From CADEEX01 sp040081555 (GTDB lineage: Bacteria; Acidobacteriota; Vicinamibacteria; Vicinamibacterales; CAVVIG01), in contig JBEBGG010000144.1 in assembly GCA_040081555.1 (NCBI GenBank), positions 1 through 8,513 of the forward strand: a stretch of 8,513 nt of DNA, given 5' to 3'. Below, in pieces: positions 1-6,741 of the stretch. The notes under the pieces are model-generated. The model was not told the origin of the DNA and searched no databases. It saw only the letters and a list, made by a program, of their open reading frames with translations. Position 1 is the stretch's first letter, and the number at the start of each line of letters is the position of its first letter. The translations under genes and the position numbers were made by a program.

Positions 1-588
1 AGCCGCTTCTATGAGGGCGCCGGGAGCACTCTCGGTCTCTTGCCGTCGTCCTATCGGAAGGGCGGGGCGGGGGCGACCATCGCGTATGCGACGGCACGAT
101 CGCCGCTCGGCGACCTCCTGGTGGCGACCACCGATCGCGGCGTGTGTGCGGTGTCGCTTGGTGACAGTGCGGCGGCGTTGCACACGGCGCTTCGGCGCGA
201 GTTTCCGGCCGCAACGCTGGTGGAAGATAGAACGCGTCTCGAACCATGGCTGGCGCAGGTGATCGACCATCTTGCCGGGTCGTGTCCTCGGCTCGATCTG
301 CCGCTCGACATCCGAGCCACGGCGTTTCAGTGGCAAGTCTGGAAGGCCCTGACCGCTATTCCGCGTGGAGAAACGCGCACCTACGGCGAGATCGCCAAAT
401 TGCTGGGTCGGCCCTCAGCGTCCCGGGCCGTGGCTCGCGCCTGCGCATCGAACCGGATCGCGATAGCCATTCCCTGCCACCGGGTGGTACCCGCAGGCGG
501 CGGCGTCGGTGGATATCGCTGGGGTATCGAGCGGAAGAGCAGGCTGCTCTCCAATGAGCGCGGCCTCAAGGATCCGCCCCCGCGGTGA
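1..588 (+). CDS. ada: Ada-type O6-methylguanine-DNA methyltransferase, C-terminal part (5' end outside window)
   Basis: This enzyme repairs O6-alkylguanine by moving the alkyl group irreversibly to its own cysteine. The frame is open from base 1 with no stop, giving 195 residues in the window. The first residues (SRFYEGAGSTLGLLPSSYRK) resemble the linker after the AraC-type helix-turn-helix of E. coli Ada. The gene is therefore probably a full Ada activator/repair protein cut by the window edge, not a short Ogt beginning at the TTG at 40. Window residues about 30-100 fit the N-terminal ribonuclease-like domain, and about 105-190 fit the DNA-binding methyltransferase domain. The active-site motif PCHRVV holds the acceptor cysteine at window codon 159 (bases 475-477). 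It is preceded by SRAVARACASN, where the nucleotide-flipping arginine is expected, and followed by GGYRWG. The N-terminal phosphotriester-repair and HTH domains are not visible, so a shorter HTH-methyltransferase fusion remains possible. Confidence 0.93.
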   Translation, partial: SRFYEGAGSTLGLLPSSYRKGGAGATIAYATARSPLGDLLVATTDRGVCAVSLGDSAAALHTALRREFPAATLVEDRTRLEPWLAQVIDHLAGSCPRLDLPLDIRATAFQWQVWKALTAIPRGETRTYGEIAKLLGRPSASRAVARACASNRIAIAIPCHRVVPAGGGVGGYRWGIERKSRLLSNERGLKDPPPR

Positions 589-654
589 CCGGCGTGCAGG
601 GTCTGCGGGCCATTCCCGGCACCCGGAACAGTCGGAAACCGTGCGAAACCCTGG

Positions 655-671
655 AACCAGGCACCCTGGTT
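655..671. repeat. Perfect 7-bp inverted repeat (hairpin) between ada and the oxidoreductase gene
   Basis: AACCAGG at 655-661 is separated by CAC from its exact reverse complement CCTGGTT at 665-671. A second short palindrome, CCTGG-AA-CCAGG, overlaps it at 650-661. No T-run follows on the + strand, so this is not a standard intrinsic terminator of ada. It could be an operator or a weak RNA hairpin. It covers the TTG at 670 that might otherwise be taken as the next gene's start, which favours the ATG at 703. Confidence 0.4.
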
Positions 672-687
672 GAACCAATCCCCCGGT

Positions 688-693
688 TATGAT
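688..693 (+). promoter_or_regulatory. Possible -10 box (TATGAT) ahead of the oxidoreductase-bshB1-bshA block
   Basis: TATGAT matches the sigma-70 -10 consensus at 5 of 6 positions. The hexamer 17 bases upstream (CTGGTT, 665-670) is a poor -35 box, and TTGAAC at 670-675 is too close (12 bases). Transcription from this box would begin near base 700, only 2-4 bases before the ATG at 703, so the transcript would be nearly leaderless. No Shine-Dalgarno precedes that ATG, which fits. The assignment is tentative. Confidence 0.25.
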
Positions 694-702
694 GTCGACC
701 TG

Positions 703-1923
703 ATGCCTACGCGCTACGGGCGCTCGCCCTGGGTGGACCAGTATCCGAAGTCCCGAATCCCCAGTTATCGCAAGCCCAAGACCCTACCGCAGGTGGACGT
801 CGCCATTATTGGTGGTGGTCTCACCGGCTGTGCCACGGCCTACGCGTTTGCGGCGGCAGGCATCAAGGTTGCCCTCTTCGAGGCCGACCGCCTGGGCCAG
901 GGCGGCACCGCCGGCGCCTCTGGGTGGATTGCCGGCGAACCGAACGCAGACTTCGCGGACGTTGAGAAGATGGTGGGGAAGAGAGCGGCTCGCCACGCCT
1001 GGCAGGCCTGGCGTCGCGCGGCGCTCGATTTCACCGCACTACTCAGACGGCTCGACGTGAAGTGCCGGCTGGAGCCGGCGAGCGCGCTGGTGGCGGCTCT
1101 CAATCAGGAGCAAGCCGTCGCGCTCAAGCGCGAACAGAAGTCGCGCAAGGCCGCCGGGCTCGGCGCTTCCCTGTTGAGCGGCCGGGTCGTGGCGGCGGAG
1201 GCGGCGATTGCGGCGGTCGCCGGGTTGCGCGGCCAGGACGGCGTCACGATTGACCCGTATCGCGCCACCTTGGGCCTGGCATCTGCCGCCGCCGCTCGAG
1301 GTGCGCTGATCTTCGAACAGTCTCCAGTGTCGAAGATCACCTTCACCCGGAAGTACGCGGACATGGTCACCCCGGCGGGTCCGCTTCGCCTGCAACGAAT
1401 CATCGTCGCCACCGGAATGCCGACGATGCTGTTCAAGTCCCTTCGGCGTCACTTCTGGTTCAAGAGCGCGTACTCTGCGCTCACGGAACCGGTGCCGGCA
1501 AAGATCAGGGCGATGCTGGGCGCGCGCCAAGCCGTTGTGCGCGACCTCGGGGTTCCCCCACACGTGATTCGCTGGGTCGACGGCGACCGACTGATGGTGA
1601 CGGGTGCGGACATCGACACGCCGACGCCGCGCCTCGCCGAGCAGGCCATCGTGTACCGCAGTAACGAACTGATGTACGAGCTGTCAACGATCTATCCTGA
1701 CATCTCAGGGATCATGCCGGCGTATGGCTGGGAGTCGCCCTACGCGCTCACGGCCGAGCGCTTGCCCTATCTCGGGCCGCACAGAAATTTTCCATTCCAT
1801 CTGTTCGCCTTCGGCGACTCGAGTCCGAGCGTGACGGGCGCGTACCTGGCAAGCCGCGTCCTGCTCCGCCATCACCTTGGTGAGAACGACGCCGCGGACG
1901 ACGCGTTCGGGTTTCATCGATGA
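703..1923 (+). CDS. FAD-dependent oxidoreductase, DAO (D-amino-acid oxidase-like) family
   Basis: From the ATG at 703 this is a 406-residue soluble flavoprotein. The Rossmann FAD-binding motif is at residues 33-42 (VAIIGGGLTG), with the ribose-binding acidic residue at E60 (VALFEADRLG). GGTAGASGWIAGEP follows at about 67-80, the usual flavin-contacting region of DAO proteins. The C-terminal FAD-closing segment is near residues 368-393 (FAFGDSSPSVTGAYLASR). The family oxidises amines or amino acids such as glycine, sarcosine or gamma-glutamylputrescine; the substrate here cannot be read from the sequence. There is no signal peptide and no CxxC redox pair, so it is not a thioredoxin-reductase-like bacillithiol disulfide reductase. 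An in-frame TTG at 670 would add 11 residues, but it lies in a hairpin and lacks a ribosome site, so ATG 703 is preferred. The stop codon overlaps the bshB1 start (ATGA), indicating translational coupling. Confidence 0.85.
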   Translation: MPTRYGRSPWVDQYPKSRIPSYRKPKTLPQVDVAIIGGGLTGCATAYAFAAAGIKVALFEADRLGQGGTAGASGWIAGEPNADFADVEKMVGKRAARHAWQAWRRAALDFTALLRRLDVKCRLEPASALVAALNQEQAVALKREQKSRKAAGLGASLLSGRVVAAEAAIAAVAGLRGQDGVTIDPYRATLGLASAAAARGALIFEQSPVSKITFTRKYADMVTPAGPLRLQRIIVATGMPTMLFKSLRRHFWFKSAYSALTEPVPAKIRAMLGARQAVVRDLGVPPHVIRWVDGDRLMVTGADIDTPTPRLAEQAIVYRSNELMYELSTIYPDISGIMPAYGWESPYALTAERLPYLGPHRNFPFHLFAFGDSSPSVTGAYLASRVLLRHHLGENDAADDAFGFHR

Positions 1924-2630
1924 GGGCACCGCTGGACCTGCTGGTGTTTGGCCCCCATCCTGACGACCTGGAGATCGGTCTCGGCGGTACGATTGCGCAC
2001 CATGTGGCCCTCGGGCACTCGGTGGGCCTCTGCGATCTGACTGCCGGGGAGATGGGCAGTAACGGCGACGCGCAAGAGCGTCTGGCGGAGTGTCAGCGGG
2101 CGCGGGATGTGCTCGGAGCTGCGTGGCGGGAGAACCTGCGCTGGGCGGATCGGCAGATTGGCAAGGACCCGGGCCACCTCGAACAGGCCGTGGCCTTCAT
2201 CAGGCGTCACCGTCCGTCGGTCGTGGCTGCGCCGTACTGGTCGGACCGTCATCCGGACCATGTTGCGGCGAGCAGCGTCTTGACCGAAGCGTGCTTCAAC
2301 GCGGGCTTGCGCCGTTACCAGGCAGGGGGTGAGGCGTGGAAGGTCCAGTGGATCTGCTATTACTTCATCAACGATACCGCTGAACCCTCGTTCGTCGTCG
2401 ATGTGTCCAAGGTCTACGACAGGAAGCTCGCGGCCCTTGATTGTCATGCCAGCCAGTTCACGGCGCCGGCGCACGATGATGGCGTGGCCACCCGATTGAA
2501 TACTCCGCTGTTTCGCCAGATGATCGAAAGTCGCGATGCGCTCTTTGGTTCTCGCGTCGGCGTCGCCCGCGCCGAGGGCGTTGTCGTGCGCGAGCCGATC
2601 GTCCGGTCGACCCTCCTCAAGTGTCCGTGA
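1920..2630 (+). CDS. bshB1: Bacillithiol biosynthesis deacetylase BshB1 (PIG-L/LmbE family)
   Basis: BshB1 is a zinc-dependent cytoplasmic amidase that removes acetate from GlcNAc-malate to give GlcN-malate, the second step of bacillithiol synthesis. The 236-residue protein has the family length. The metal and catalytic motif HPDD is at residues 13-16 (H13 and D16 as zinc ligands, D15 as the general base). The second motif, HPDH, is at 111-114, with H114 the expected third ligand. Other features recalled from BshB1 proteins are LEIGLGGTIAHH (17-28), CDLTAGEMGSNG (38-49), APYWSDRHPDH (104-114), YYFIN (147-151) and SQF (178-180). Start ATG 1920 overlaps the previous gene's stop by 4 bases, and no strong Shine-Dalgarno is seen, so expression probably depends on coupling. 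bshA follows 10 bases later, which supports bacillithiol synthesis over a generic LmbE assignment. Confidence 0.93.
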   Translation: MRAPLDLLVFGPHPDDLEIGLGGTIAHHVALGHSVGLCDLTAGEMGSNGDAQERLAECQRARDVLGAAWRENLRWADRQIGKDPGHLEQAVAFIRRHRPSVVAAPYWSDRHPDHVAASSVLTEACFNAGLRRYQAGGEAWKVQWICYYFINDTAEPSFVVDVSKVYDRKLAALDCHASQFTAPAHDDGVATRLNTPLFRQMIESRDALFGSRVGVARAEGVVVREPIVRSTLLKCP

Positions 2631-2640
2631 TGTGCGACCT

Positions 2641-3786
2641 ATGAAGATCGGGATCGTGTGCTACGCCTCGGTGGGAGGCAGCGGCATTGTGGCCACCGAA
2701 CTGGGCAAGGCCCTGGCCGAGCGCGGCCACGAGATCCACGTGCTCAGCAACGAGATGCCGGTACGTTTTGGCGAGTACACGCCCGGGCTGTCGTTTCATC
2801 GCGTTGAGACGCCCTCGTACCCGGTCTTTCGTGAGCCGCAGTACTTGCTCTCGCTGGCCAATCGCATCGTGCAGGTCGCGCGTGCCGAGCGGCTCGACGT
2901 GGTGCACGCGCACTATGCGATTCCCCATGCGACCGCGGCGTACCTGGCGCGGCAGATGATCGCGGCCACACCAGCCGTGAAGGTTCCCCGGGTCGTCACT
3001 ACGCTCCACGGCACCGACATCACGCTGCTGGGGGCCGACCGGTCCTACTCCGAGACGGTGCGCTTCAGCATCGAGCAGTCAGATGGCGTGACCGCCGTTT
3101 CCGAGAGCCTCAAGCAGGACACGCTCCGTGAGCTCGGCGTCAAGGTGCCCATCCGCGTCATTCCCAACTTCATCGATTGTGATCTGAATCGCCGGCATGA
3201 CGTGCCGGAAATTCGCGCCCGCTTCGCACCACTTGGCGAGAAGCTGTTGATTCATGTCTCGAACTTCAGGCGGGTGAAGCGCGTGACCGCGGTGGTCGAA
3301 GTCTTTGCGCGCGTGCACGCGAAGGTGCCGAGCCGCCTGCTGATGGTGGGCGATGGTCCGGATCTAGACGATGCCATGCGATTGGCAAGAGCGCTCGGCC
3401 TTGGAGATCGGGTGCAGTTTCTCGGCGAGCAGGATCGTGTTGTGCCGCTGCTGTCGGCCGCCGACGTGTTCCTGCTGCCGTCGTCTCAGGAGAGCTTTGG
3501 CCTGGCCGCGCTCGAGGCGATGGCGTGTGAGTTGCCGGTGGTGGCGTCGCGGATCGGCGGCTTGCCCGAAGTCGTTGAGGACGGTGTCAGCGGGTTTCTG
3601 CATGCGCTGCACGACCTCGACGGCATGGCGGCGTCGGTCGTGCGGCTGCTCACCGATCCCGACCTGCATGCGCGTGCGGCGGCGGCGTCGAGGCGGCTCG
3701 CGGAAACGCGCTACGCCGACGACGCAATCGTGCCGATCTACGAGCGCTACTACCGCGAGATCCTCGACGCGCCGGCCGGCGTCTAA
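2641..3786 (+). CDS. bshA: N-acetyl-alpha-D-glucosaminyl L-malate synthase BshA (GT4 glycosyltransferase)
   Basis: BshA transfers GlcNAc from UDP-GlcNAc to L-malate, the first committed step of bacillithiol synthesis. The 381-residue protein matches the usual length of about 380. The N-terminal GT-B domain begins MKIGIVCYASVGGSG, with the glycine-rich GGSG loop at residues 12-15 followed by VATELGKALAERGHE, characteristic of BshA. HGTD at 123-126 and the NFIDCD region at 176-181 fit the acceptor side and hinge. In the C-terminal domain VSNFRRVKR (206-214) carries the arginine and lysine expected to bind the UDP phosphates. ESFGLAALE (284-292) is the EX7E motif of family 4, and IGGLPEVV (305-312) follows. 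The ATG at 2641 is chosen because it places the conserved N-terminus exactly; an in-frame GTG at 2632 is possible but adds only three residues. The reading frame extends further upstream into bshB1, but that is only an open frame. No clear Shine-Dalgarno is present. Confidence 0.95.
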   Translation: MKIGIVCYASVGGSGIVATELGKALAERGHEIHVLSNEMPVRFGEYTPGLSFHRVETPSYPVFREPQYLLSLANRIVQVARAERLDVVHAHYAIPHATAAYLARQMIAATPAVKVPRVVTTLHGTDITLLGADRSYSETVRFSIEQSDGVTAVSESLKQDTLRELGVKVPIRVIPNFIDCDLNRRHDVPEIRARFAPLGEKLLIHVSNFRRVKRVTAVVEVFARVHAKVPSRLLMVGDGPDLDDAMRLARALGLGDRVQFLGEQDRVVPLLSAADVFLLPSSQESFGLAALEAMACELPVVASRIGGLPEVVEDGVSGFLHALHDLDGMAASVVRLLTDPDLHARAAAASRRLAETRYADDAIVPIYERYYREILDAPAGV

Positions 3787-3804
3787 CCCCCCGAAAGACC
3801 CTTG

Positions 3805-3831
3805 TTTTTGCGAGGTGTATACTCGCGAAAA
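3805..3831. promoter_or_regulatory. Dyad element over a TATACT -10-like box upstream of the receptor gene
   Basis: TTTTTGCGAG (3805-3814) faces CTCGCGAAAA (3822-3831) across a 7-base spacer. Nine of ten pairs are Watson-Crick and one is G-T. The T-run comes before the stem and the A-run after it, the reverse of a + strand terminator, so an operator or promoter-overlapping dyad is more likely. The -10-like hexamer TATACT (3818-3823) lies in the spacer and runs into the right arm, about 36 bases before the receptor ATG. No good -35 box lies 17 bases upstream (AAGACC at 3795-3800); TTGTTT at 3802 is only 10 bases away. A promoter here is plausible, but regulation by the dyad is inference. Confidence 0.4.
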
Positions 3832-3846
3832 TCGCCAGAATCTACT

Positions 3847-3852
3847 GGAGGA
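3847..3852 (+). promoter_or_regulatory. Strong Shine-Dalgarno for the TonB-dependent receptor
   Basis: GGAGGA lies 6 bases before the ATG at 3859. It fixes the start there rather than at the in-frame TTG at 3802, which would add 19 non-signal residues ahead of a clean signal peptide. It is the best ribosome site in the window, whereas the genes of the bsh block have none that stands out. Confidence 0.85.
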
Positions 3853-3858
3853 TCCACG

Positions 3859-6732
3859 ATGTTGCGTGCTCTTGCCGCTGCACTGCTCAGTGCCTCTCTC
3901 GCTCTCCCCGCACTGGCTCAGTCGCAGGCCGCCAACGGGTCCATTGAAGGCACGATCACCGATGTTCAGGGTGGGGTGCTGCCCGGTGTCAACGTCTCGA
4001 TCCTCAATACTGACACCGGCGCGTCGCGTCTGACGGTGTCCAACGAGGACGGCTTCTATCGAGGCCTGCTGCTGCCCCTCGGGACCTATCGTGTATCAGC
4101 CGAGCTTCCAGGTTTTCGGAAGTTCGAGCGGGTCGGCATCGTGCTGCAGGCCGGACAGACCGCGGTGATCAATGTAGAACTGACGGTTGGAAATCTGTCA
4201 GAGGCCATCACGGTGAGCGTGAACACACCGGTCGCTGACCCGGGCAAGATCGATCTCGGCCGGACGATCAGCGATGCGGAGATTCACAATCTGCCGTTGC
4301 CGTCGCGCAATCCCTACAACTTCGCGTTCCTCCAGGCCAACGTCACCGGCTACGAGAACAACGAACTCGGCGTGCCGCGCATCAACGCCAACGGCTCCCA
4401 GATGCGCACCAACTATCTGCTCGATGGCAACACCAACACCGAGAAGGACCGTGCGGGGTTGCGTCTACTGCCAGTCTCTGAGGTGCTGGTGCGCGAAGTG
4501 AAGGTGGTGACCAATGGCTTCGCACCCGAGTTTGGCCAGACCACCGGCATGGTCTACAACGCCATTACCCAATCTGGCACCAACGATGTGCACGGTACGG
4601 CCAGCTACCGGTTCAAGCGCAACGCGATGTCCGCACCGCTGTTCTTTCTGACACCGGGAGCCCGGAAGCCTGACACCGAAGCCGACGATGCGACCTTGAC
4701 GCTCGGCGGGCCGATCGCCAGGAACAAGGCACACTTCTTTGGCGCGTATGAATTCATCGACCGCAGTCTGGTGACGACCAATTCGGTAATTGCGGTGACG
4801 CCGGCCGACGCGTCGGCGCTTGGCATCTCGCTTGGAGACGGTGTGATTCCGGCGCATCAGCGGGTGAACTTCGGCTTCGGTAAGGTCGACTATCAGCTTG
4901 GGGCCAACACGCTGGTGACCGGCCGGTACCTGCTGTTCAAGAATTTCTCGCCCTCGAATGTTCCAGGCCAACTCACAACCGTCGATCGCGTGTCGGATTT
5001 CACCGACCGCATGGACTCGGCGGCTGTGCAAGCGGCGACGACACTCAATGCAACGTCGTTGAATGAGCTGCGCGTCCAATTCGCGCGGCGGCATCAGTTC
5101 AGGACGATTGGTGACGGCGTCGCTGGGCCGGCGATCACCATCAGTGGTGTGGCACTGTTTGGTGGCCCTCGCATTGGCGACGGTAACTCGGTTGGCTTCG
5201 ACTTCAGCCAGAAGATTTGGCAGGTGCTCGACAACTACACCAGGATTCGCGATGCGCACGTCTACAAGTTCGGCGCGGACGTCCAGTTCATCGGTGATGA
5301 GCGCGTGGCCGGGGATAATTTCAACTACACGTTTCCGAGCGTGCAGGCCTATCTCGACGCCAAGAGCGGTGTCAACCGATTGGGTTACACGACACTCGAG
5401 CAGACCTTCGGTCAGCTCGACTTGAACTACAGCTCGGTGTTTGGCAGCTTCTTCCTCCAGGACGACTGGCAGATCGCGCCGAGCATCAAGTTGCTCTACG
5501 GCTTGCGCTACGACGTGTTCAACGTGCCGGCGGCCAAGCCGTTCGCGTTGAACGTCTACTCGAACGGCTTTGTGGTCGACAAGAACAACTGGGGGCCGCG
5601 CGCGGGTGTGGCCTGGTCCCTCGACGACAACGGCCGCACGGTGCTGCGGGCCTCGATCGGCAAGATGTACGAACCGCCGCTGCTCGACTTCTACGATGGT
5701 GCCCTTCTCAATAGCGGCGATCCCCTGCGCTACAACGTCAGGGTCTCCGGTACGGCGGACGGAGCGCCGGCGTTTCCGACCAGCCTGGCCGCGCCGCCGG
5801 CGAGCTTCACGCTTCCGCGTCAGAGCATCACGGCGGTTGATAACGACTTCAGGACCCAGTATGCGTGGCTCAGCAACCTGCAGGTGGAGCGGGCGCTCAC
5901 TCCGGACGTGTCGGCGTCGGTTGGCTATGTGAATGCCGAAGGGCGCAATCTGCCGGTGTTGATGGAGACCAACCTGATCCCGAGCGGCAACACCCTGGCC
6001 GACGGCCGGCCGATCTATTCGACCTCGGTCACGCCGTTCACTCGGATCGATCCGACGTTCGATCACGTCAACGTCGTCAAGTCGATTGGCGACGCATCGT
6101 ACAACGCGTTGACGGCCACGTTGTCGAGGCGCATGAAGGATGGCTGGCAGATACAGGCCACCTACACCCTGGCGCGCGGTGTGGACAATGCGCCACTCAC
6201 CTCCACCTATGTGGTTGGCAGTGGCGACGACCGGGTCTCCGACCCGTCGAACCTCGGACGTGACAAGGGCGTGACGCCATTCAATCAGACGCACACGCTG
6301 GCCGTGTCCGGTGTGATCGCGCCGAAGGTCACCGGTGACGCCCTCGGCACGAGGTTGGCCAACAATAACCAGGTTGGCATCATTCTGATGGCCAACAGTG
6401 GCTTGCCCTTCAATATCCGCTCGAATCTCGACCTGAATGCGGATGGCGTCACCAACGACCGCCTGCTCTATCAAGAGCGCAATGCCGGGCGTTTCGGCAC
6501 GGTGTTCGACGTCAGTCTGCGCTACTCGCGATTCGTTCAGATTCGGTCTTCCAGGATCGAGCCGTTCTTCGAGGCCAAGAACTTGTTCAATCGCCAGAAC
6601 GTGTCGGGTGTGAACCGGGTGGTCCCGACCGATGCCGCCGGCATCGCGCTCTCGGCGGTGCCAAGTCCGTTTTCGGGTACGGCGGCCTACGACCAGCGCA
6701 TCATGCAAGTGGGCGCGAAGGTCAGCTTCTAG
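3859..6732 (+). CDS. Oar-like TonB-dependent receptor with carboxypeptidase-regulatory-like domain
   Basis: This is a 957-residue outer-membrane protein. Residues 1-20 form a signal peptide (MLRALAAALLSASLALPALA), cleaved probably before Q21. Residues about 27-110 form a carboxypeptidase-regulatory/CnaB-like beta-sandwich (GSIEGTITDVQGGVLPGVNV, then NEDGFYRGLLLPLGTYRVSAELPG). Residues about 130-250 fit a plug domain (IHNLPLPSRN, NYLLDGNTN, FAPEFGQTTGMVYNAITQSGTN). The rest is a beta-barrel rich in alternating aromatic and polar strands, including FGSFFLQDDWQIAPSIKLLYG, WGPRAGVAW and FFEAKNLFNRQN. The protein ends in phenylalanine (VGAKVSF), the usual signal for outer-membrane assembly. I see no clear TonB box, which is common in this group. 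The ligand cannot be predicted; related receptors in Acidobacteriota and Bacteroidota are often assumed to take up glycans or peptides. It has its own strong ribosome site and probable promoter, and the PIG-L gene follows 9 bases after the stop codon, so the two are probably co-transcribed. Confidence 0.92.
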   Translation: MLRALAAALLSASLALPALAQSQAANGSIEGTITDVQGGVLPGVNVSILNTDTGASRLTVSNEDGFYRGLLLPLGTYRVSAELPGFRKFERVGIVLQAGQTAVINVELTVGNLSEAITVSVNTPVADPGKIDLGRTISDAEIHNLPLPSRNPYNFAFLQANVTGYENNELGVPRINANGSQMRTNYLLDGNTNTEKDRAGLRLLPVSEVLVREVKVVTNGFAPEFGQTTGMVYNAITQSGTNDVHGTASYRFKRNAMSAPLFFLTPGARKPDTEADDATLTLGGPIARNKAHFFGAYEFIDRSLVTTNSVIAVTPADASALGISLGDGVIPAHQRVNFGFGKVDYQLGANTLVTGRYLLFKNFSPSNVPGQLTTVDRVSDFTDRMDSAAVQAATTLNATSLNELRVQFARRHQFRTIGDGVAGPAITISGVALFGGPRIGDGNSVGFDFSQKIWQVLDNYTRIRDAHVYKFGADVQFIGDERVAGDNFNYTFPSVQAYLDAKSGVNRLGYTTLEQTFGQLDLNYSSVFGSFFLQDDWQIAPSIKLLYGLRYDVFNVPAAKPFALNVYSNGFVVDKNNWGPRAGVAWSLDDNGRTVLRASIGKMYEPPLLDFYDGALLNSGDPLRYNVRVSGTADGAPAFPTSLAAPPASFTLPRQSITAVDNDFRTQYAWLSNLQVERALTPDVSASVGYVNAEGRNLPVLMETNLIPSGNTLADGRPIYSTSVTPFTRIDPTFDHVNVVKSIGDASYNALTATLSRRMKDGWQIQATYTLARGVDNAPLTSTYVVGSGDDRVSDPSNLGRDKGVTPFNQTHTLAVSGVIAPKVTGDALGTRLANNNQVGIILMANSGLPFNIRSNLDLNADGVTNDRLLYQERNAGRFGTVFDVSLRYSRFVQIRSSRIEPFFEAKNLFNRQNVSGVNRVVPTDAAGIALSAVPSPFSGTAAYDQRIMQVGAKVSF

Positions 6733-6735
6733 GAG
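6731..6735 (+). promoter_or_regulatory. Shine-Dalgarno of the PIG-L gene overlapping the receptor stop codon
   Basis: AGGAG overlaps the last two bases of the receptor's TAG stop and lies 6 bases before the GTG at 6742. This spacing decides the GTG start, which gives a clean signal peptide (MKRLLLAFLLVAWAIGPRAHA), and points to translational coupling with the receptor. Confidence 0.75.
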
Positions 6736-6741
6736 TCCAGT

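Noticed and set aside
670..702. TTG at 670 as start of the oxidoreductase
   Set aside because: It lies in the 7-bp hairpin, has no Shine-Dalgarno and adds 11 residues ahead of the expected N-terminus. ATG 703 is simpler.
703..1923. Oxidoreductase as the bacillithiol disulfide reductase (YpdA/Bdr-like)
   Set aside because: It lacks a second NAD(P)H Rossmann motif and a CxxC pair, and its C-terminal segment is of DAO type.
1914..2474. A 186-codon minus-strand frame opposite bshB1
   Set aside because: It is a shadow of bshB1, whose zinc motifs and family length are clear. The translation has no motif I recognise.
3766..3809. Intrinsic terminator after bshA
   Set aside because: GACGC (3766-3770) and GCGTC (3779-3783) can pair around the end of bshA, but the stem is only 5 bp and the T-run at 3805-3809 lies over 20 bases further on. 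The later dyad at 3805-3831 has its T-run on the wrong side.
3802..3858. TTG at 3802 as start of the receptor
   Set aside because: It would put 19 residues ahead of a clean signal peptide, and the GGAGGA site with 6-base spacing points to ATG 3859.
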